Source of the DNA: BRH-c25 sp035627615
GTDB taxonomy: Bacteria; Bacillota; Clostridia; Lutisporales; Lutisporaceae
Assembly: GCA_035627615.1 (NCBI GenBank)
Contig: DASPLL010000026.1
Span: 1-64,000, forward strand
Direction of reading: 5' to 3'
Length of the DNA: 64,000 nt
The translations under genes and the position numbers were made by a program. Below are positions 60,272 to 64,000 of the stretch, piece by piece. The notes beneath the pieces were generated by a model, which saw only the letters and a list, made by a program, of their open reading frames with translations, was not told the origin of the DNA and did no database searches. Each line of letters starts with the position of its first letter. The stretch's first letter is position 1.

Positions 60272-61531
60272 TCATATTGACCTCCTTAAAAGGAAATGCT
60301 CAGCCTCGGCGGACCACAGTCCGTTGTTCTTTTTCACTAACTCTCCAAGCTTCGCAAAAAGCGGTTCAGTTTTTCCTTTTTCCTCGAAATCTGCAATTGC
60401 TGTCAGTTCCATATCTATGTTTGTATATATAAGCTTTTTCCCACCCGGAATCTTGGGAAGATTCAAGGTAGTTTCGACAACACAGTTCAGCCCTCCTATA
60501 TGGGTTACCATCGAAGCGGGGTTTATTAAGCCCTTTGCCATCATATCCAGTGACTCCAGCATATCCTCAGTGTTCCCGCCGCTGGTTCCAACCACATGGG
60601 CTGAGTTGTAATGGACATTGTAAAAATTGAACTCTGCAGAAAATGCGGGATCACTGGGACCGGCAAAGAAATTCAGACAGCCGTCCCTGGCAAGTATCCT
60701 GCCGCCGAGCTCTACCACCGGCTTTACAGGTGCAAATACCAGGACATCATCATACCCTTCGCCCTTCGTCAGGGACATCAGGTATCCGGCAGCATCCTCC
60801 CTGCCTGATGTGTTGATATAGACAAGCTTCACCCCGTTCTTCGCCGCTTCCTCAGGTGAATATATTGCCGCAGCCCTTTGCAGCCTTGCATCGTCAATAT
60901 CCGTTACTACAAGCAGCCTGGGTCTCCTGTCACAGTGGACGGCATAATCTATAGCACCCAGGCCCATTGGCCCGACCCCTGCCAGTATGGCCATATTTCC
61001 GCCTTCAACAATACCCATGCTGTGCACATAGCTCCCCTGTGTTGTATGATAATGGGCATGGAAGGTGCCGACGATACAGGACATAGGCTCTGCCAGGGAG
61101 CCGTAGAAGAAGGCCTCTCCGTCATAAGGCAGCAGGCAGCCCAATTCCATTACCTCATTTGGAATAATGATATATGTCGCACTTCCTCCTATATAGTTGA
61201 AGGAATATCCAGGCGCCGCATAAGGGTCATCCTTTTTGTTCAGCGCCGGCTGTATCGAGAACTTGCTGCCGGGCTTGAACTGCTGCTGCCACTTTGCTCC
61301 CACCTTCACGATCTCGCCGCAGAATTCATGGCCTATTATGACAGGGTTGCTGCCTATATCCTTTGGGACACGCTTGTGTTCGCTGCCCTGTACTGCAGCT
61401 TTGTAAGAAGACATACATATGCTGTCGGAGATGATATGTGCCAGGATCTCATCCTCTCTTATCCCAGGCAGCTCAAATTCCTCCAGCCTGAGATCTTTTT
61501 TCCCGTATAGCCGTACTGCTCTTGTTTTCAC
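60272..61531 (-). CDS. Zinc-type dehydrogenase, L-sorbose-1-phosphate-reductase-like
   Basis: 419 residues from a GTG start (AAGGGGG upstream). A medium-chain dehydrogenase: IIGHEFCGEIVKVG in the catalytic domain, then a Rossmann fold (MAILAGVGPMGLGAIDYAVH). Length and the long substrate loop fit the SorE/sorbose-1-phosphate reductase group. It is first in the operon with E2, E3 and E1 (1 bp to E2). Divergent from an SDR like sorbitol-6-phosphate dehydrogenase, it suggests a hexitol or ketose-phosphate pathway (inference). Confidence 0.82.
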   Translation of the reverse strand: MKTRAVRLYGKKDLRLEEFELPGIREDEILAHIISDSICMSSYKAAVQGSEHKRVPKDIGSNPVIIGHEFCGEIVKVGAKWQQQFKPGSKFSIQPALNKKDDPYAAPGYSFNYIGGSATYIIIPNEVMELGCLLPYDGEAFFYGSLAEPMSCIVGTFHAHYHTTQGSYVHSMGIVEGGNMAILAGVGPMGLGAIDYAVHCDRRPRLLVVTDIDDARLQRAAAIYSPEEAAKNGVKLVYINTSGREDAAGYLMSLTKGEGYDDVLVFAPVKPVVELGGRILARDGCLNFFAGPSDPAFSAEFNFYNVHYNSAHVVGTSGGNTEDMLESLDMMAKGLINPASMVTHIGGLNCVVETTLNLPKIPGGKKLIYTNIDMELTAIADFEEKGKTEPLFAKLGELVKKNNGLWSAEAEHFLLRRSI

Positions 61532-61628
61532 TTCAATACCCCCTTGCATCAATTGCTTTTTAATATGGATTTATATTGAACACTCATGAATATTTATCTA
61601 TTTCTATATTAATATAAAATCAAAAGTA

Positions 61629-61689
61629 AATCAACATAAATAAATATAAACAAATATATATAGACATAAATAAACATTTATAATATAAT
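61629..61689. promoter_or_regulatory. Divergent promoter region with repeated ACATAAATAAA sites
   Basis: ACATAAATAAA-(T/C)-AT occurs at 61634-61647 and 61664-61677, exactly 30 bp apart. Plus promoter: TAGACA (61661-61666), 17 bp, TATAAT (61684-61689). A weaker minus promoter starts at TTGATT (61629-61634). The whole 228-bp gap is very A/T-rich. Such repeats suit the DeoR regulator starting at 63924. Confidence 0.6.
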
Positions 61690-61759
61690 AAAAGTTAATA
61701 AAACAACAGCATTATATAAGGCAAATGCCTGTTTTTATCAATATGAAGGGGGATTGGCA

Positions 61760-62551
61760 ATGAACTATCCGGGAAGATTGGAAGGAAAAACTGCCATAGT
61801 CACAGGTGCAGGACAAGGCCTGGGAGAAGCCCTGGCAAGGCGTCTGGACATGGAAGGCTGCAAGGTGGTGGCCGCAGACATAAACCTGGAAGGAGTGAAA
61901 AAAGTTGCCGGGGAGCTTAAGGATGCAGTTGCCGTAAAGGTGGATGTGACTGATGAGGATCAGGTCGAAGCAATGGTGAATGCAGCAGTATCCAGGTATG
62001 GCACACTGGATCTCCTGGTATCCAATGCGGCAATACTGATAGCCAAAGCCGTAGTCGATTTCCCTGCTGAACAGTGGAGAAAAATGATCGATGTGAACCT
62101 CACCGGCTATTTTCTTTGTGCAAAGCATGCCTCAAAGGTAATGATACCCAACAGGAAGGGCAGCATCATACAAATAAACAGCAAATCCGGGAAAAAGGGC
62201 TCTTACAAGAATTCAGCCTATGCAGCATCCAAATTCGCAGGTATAGGCCTGACCCAGAGCCTCGCACTGGAGATGGCGGAGTACGGTATAAGAGTCAATT
62301 CCATATGTCCCGGAAACCTGCTCAATTCGCCCCTCTGGAGCGATGGCCCCAATTGTCTTTTCAAGCAGTATGCAGCTAACCAGGGTATAACCGAGGATCA
62401 GGTCAGGCAAAAATATCTTAACCAGGTACCGCTGGGAAGGAGCTGTGAATACGAAGATATTGCCAATGTCATGGTGTTTTTGGCCTCCGACGAGTCCGGC
62501 TATATGACGGGTCAGGCCATAAATGTCACCGGCGGTCAGGAAATGAGATAA
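61760..62551 (+). CDS. SDR, sorbitol-6-phosphate 2-dehydrogenase-like
   Basis: 263 residues from the ATG at 61760 (AAGGGGG upstream). SDR features: TGAGQGLGEA cofactor loop, SNAAI, catalytic Ser/Tyr (INSKSGKKGS, YAASK) and the C-terminal TGQAINVTGGQEM. The NSKSGKKGS segment and length match SrlD-like enzymes. It is divergent from the SorE-like dehydrogenase and is followed by the PHP gene. Confidence 0.85.
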   Translation: MNYPGRLEGKTAIVTGAGQGLGEALARRLDMEGCKVVAADINLEGVKKVAGELKDAVAVKVDVTDEDQVEAMVNAAVSRYGTLDLLVSNAAILIAKAVVDFPAEQWRKMIDVNLTGYFLCAKHASKVMIPNRKGSIIQINSKSGKKGSYKNSAYAASKFAGIGLTQSLALEMAEYGIRVNSICPGNLLNSPLWSDGPNCLFKQYAANQGITEDQVRQKYLNQVPLGRSCEYEDIANVMVFLASDESGYMTGQAINVTGGQEMR

Positions 62552-62583
62552 AATGACACAGGCAAAGCATTGGGGGATACAGG

Positions 62584-63879
62584 ATGTATGAAAGAATAGA
62601 AAAATTACAGCATGAGCTTAACAGCAAGGATGTTATCACAAGACTGGACAGCCTCAGGCAGTTGGTTGAAATGATAAATGAGGGAGTTATAAAGAAGCCG
62701 GTAACAGGAAATGATGTGAACAACCACATCCATACCACCTATTCCTTTTCACCCTATTCACCGGCAAAGGCGGTATGGATGGCTTGCAATGCCGGACTGG
62801 CAACTGCAGGGATCATGGACCATGATTCTATCGGCGGCGGGCTTGAGTTCATAGAGGCAGGAAGGATCGCTGGCATCGCAACCACCATAGGGGTCGAATG
62901 CCGTGCCGATTTCTCCGCTACACCGCTTCAGGGCAGGAGGATCAACAATCCCGATCAGGATTCTGTTGCATATGTGGCCATTCATGGTATTCCTCACAAC
63001 AAGATACCAATGGTCAGAGATTTTTTCGCGCCCTTTACTGAATATAGAAATAAGCGGAACCGGAAGATGGTGGATCGCTTGAACCGGGTGATCAGAACCA
63101 GTGGGATAAAGCTGGATTTTCATAAGGATATAGTGCCTTTATCCATGTACAGCTTTGGCGGCAGCATCACTGAGAGGCACATTCTTTTCGGTCTGTCCCT
63201 CAAGCTAATTGAGAAGCTGGGCAAAGGCGGCGAGCTCCTTGGATTCCTGAAAGACAACCTGGGGCTCAATATAAGCGACAAGCAGGAAAAACTTCTGGCA
63301 GACAAGGACAATCCATATTACGAATATGATTTTCTTGGACTTCTGAAAAGTGAACTGGTGGCAGCCTTCTATATTGATGCCGGTGCAGAATGCCCCGGCA
63401 TAAAGGAAGTAATCTCTTTCACAAGACAGATAGGGGCGGTTTCTGCATACGCATACCTTGGAGATGTGGGGGAATCGGTTACCGGTGATAAAAAAGCACA
63501 GAAGTTCGAGGATGAATACATAGAGCTGTTGTTCGACACTATAAAGGAGTTGGGCTTTAATGCAGTGACTTACATGCCCTCCCGGAACAGTGCCGCGCAG
63601 CTTGAAAGGCTTCGCTCCCTGTGCAGGAGCTACGGCTTTTTCCAGATCAGCGGAGAGGATATCAATTCCCCACGCCAGTCCTTCATATGCGAAGCCATGA
63701 AAGGTGAAGCCTTCAGTAATCTTATAGATTCTACATGGGCTCTGATAGGTCATGAGCAGGAGGCTTCCAGATGCATTGATGCAGGGATGTTTTCCCCTTC
63801 CAGCCTCAAAAAGCATCCGGAACTGGAGGATAGGATCAAAGCCTTTAAAGAAATCGGCCTCAGGCATATGAAAAAATGA
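62584..63879 (+). CDS. PHP-domain phosphoesterase family protein
   Basis: 431 residues. Metal-binding PHP motifs are visible: NHIHTTYSFSPYSP, MDHDSIGGG, GVECRAD, and a late GEDINSP. Stand-alone PHP proteins hydrolyse phosphate esters (for example histidinol phosphate or nucleotide phosphates). It lies 32 bp after the SDR and upstream of a DeoR regulator, suggesting a sugar-phosphate substrate (inference). Confidence 0.85.
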   Translation: MYERIEKLQHELNSKDVITRLDSLRQLVEMINEGVIKKPVTGNDVNNHIHTTYSFSPYSPAKAVWMACNAGLATAGIMDHDSIGGGLEFIEAGRIAGIATTIGVECRADFSATPLQGRRINNPDQDSVAYVAIHGIPHNKIPMVRDFFAPFTEYRNKRNRKMVDRLNRVIRTSGIKLDFHKDIVPLSMYSFGGSITERHILFGLSLKLIEKLGKGGELLGFLKDNLGLNISDKQEKLLADKDNPYYEYDFLGLLKSELVAAFYIDAGAECPGIKEVISFTRQIGAVSAYAYLGDVGESVTGDKKAQKFEDEYIELLFDTIKELGFNAVTYMPSRNSAAQLERLRSLCRSYGFFQISGEDINSPRQSFICEAMKGEAFSNLIDSTWALIGHEQEASRCIDAGMFSPSSLKKHPELEDRIKAFKEIGLRHMKK

Positions 63880-63923
63880 TATAATTTACAGTACAATGAT
63901 TAATTTTTACGGTAGGTGAAGCT

Positions 63924-64000
63924 ATGTTTGCTATTGAAAGGAAAAACAAACTGTTGTCTCTTATTCAGGAGAATAAAAGCGTGCTTGTACAGGATATGGC
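63924..64000 (+). CDS. DeoR-family regulator, N-terminal part (cut by window edge)
   Basis: The ATG at 63924 (AGGTGAAG upstream) opens MFAIERKNKLLSLIQENKSV, the typical DeoR winged-helix start, and runs off the window. It is third in the plus-strand unit SDR - PHP - DeoR. It probably controls this unit and the divergent dehydrogenase operon. Confidence 0.82.
   Translation, partial: MFAIERKNKLLSLIQENKSVLVQDM

Noticed and set aside
1..64000. tRNA, rRNA, prophage, integrase, insertion sequences, toxin-antitoxin or restriction genes
   Set aside because: None was recognised on either strand while reading through the window.

Overview
The window looks like chromosomal DNA of an anaerobic, Gram-positive member of the Clostridia (inference). 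It carries an [FeFe]-hydrogenase operon, an EFR1-type flavodoxin/ferredoxin, an Rnf-like fusion protein, a YesMN-type two-component system, an HPr-kinase-type HPr, two c-di-GMP-I riboswitches, strong AGGAGG ribosome binding sites and sigma-A promoters with 17-bp spacers. No rRNA, tRNA, CRISPR array, insertion sequence or prophage was seen. Most genes are on the minus strand.

Layout: 1-0.5 kb, the 5' end of an HD-GYP phosphodiesterase behind a c-di-GMP riboswitch. 0.6-3.8 kb, a TetR-controlled ABC exporter. 3.8-8.0 kb, EFR1 and an FMN-binding protein divergent from a TetR gene, converging on a CoA-binding protein and an RnfD-RnfC fusion. 8.1-11.4 kb, repeats, a 64-aa orphan, an Asp/Glu racemase, a CBS protein, a second c-di-GMP riboswitch in front of a YvyF-like flagellar gene, and gene debris. 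11.4-19 kb, two paralogous 786-aa rifampin-phosphotransferase-like enzymes, each behind its own TetR gene, the second followed by a MATE exporter. 19-22 kb, an Ntn hydrolase and a YkvI permease fused to an M15 (VanY-like) peptidase. 22-31 kb, a nine-gene PTS operon with its own Enzyme I and HPr, plus a GntR regulator sharing an identical operator with it. 31-33.3 kb, a nitrilase-family amidase, and a PadR regulator with a membrane protein. 33.4-41.8 kb, a three-subunit [FeFe] hydrogenase (NuoE-like, NuoF-GltD fusion, HydA) read from a sigma-54 promoter, next to a sigma-54 activator whose N-terminus is a hydrogenase-like sensor. 41.9-49.3 kb, a GH30 glycosidase, an ABC sugar transporter and YesMN. 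49.4-53.9 kb, TetR - rifampin phosphotransferase (rph) - MFS exporter. 54-55 kb, a YitT protein. 55-64 kb, a 2-oxoacid dehydrogenase complex with a sorbose-1-phosphate-reductase-like enzyme, divergent from an SDR, a PHP protein and the start of a DeoR regulator.

How it fits together: five TetR-family genes are present. Four control likely drug export or inactivation modules and one controls a flavin/ferredoxin pair. Every one has inverted-repeat operators placed on a recognisable promoter. Redox metabolism (hydrogenase, EFR1, RnfDC) and carbohydrate or sugar-acid catabolism (PTS operon, GH30 locus, oxoacid dehydrogenase locus) fill the rest. The most unusual items are the duplicated phosphotransferase cassettes, the YkvI-VanY fusion (a relict copy ends where the fusion begins), the RnfD-RnfC fusion without a visible flavinylation motif, and the hydrogen-sensor/sigma-54 pairing.
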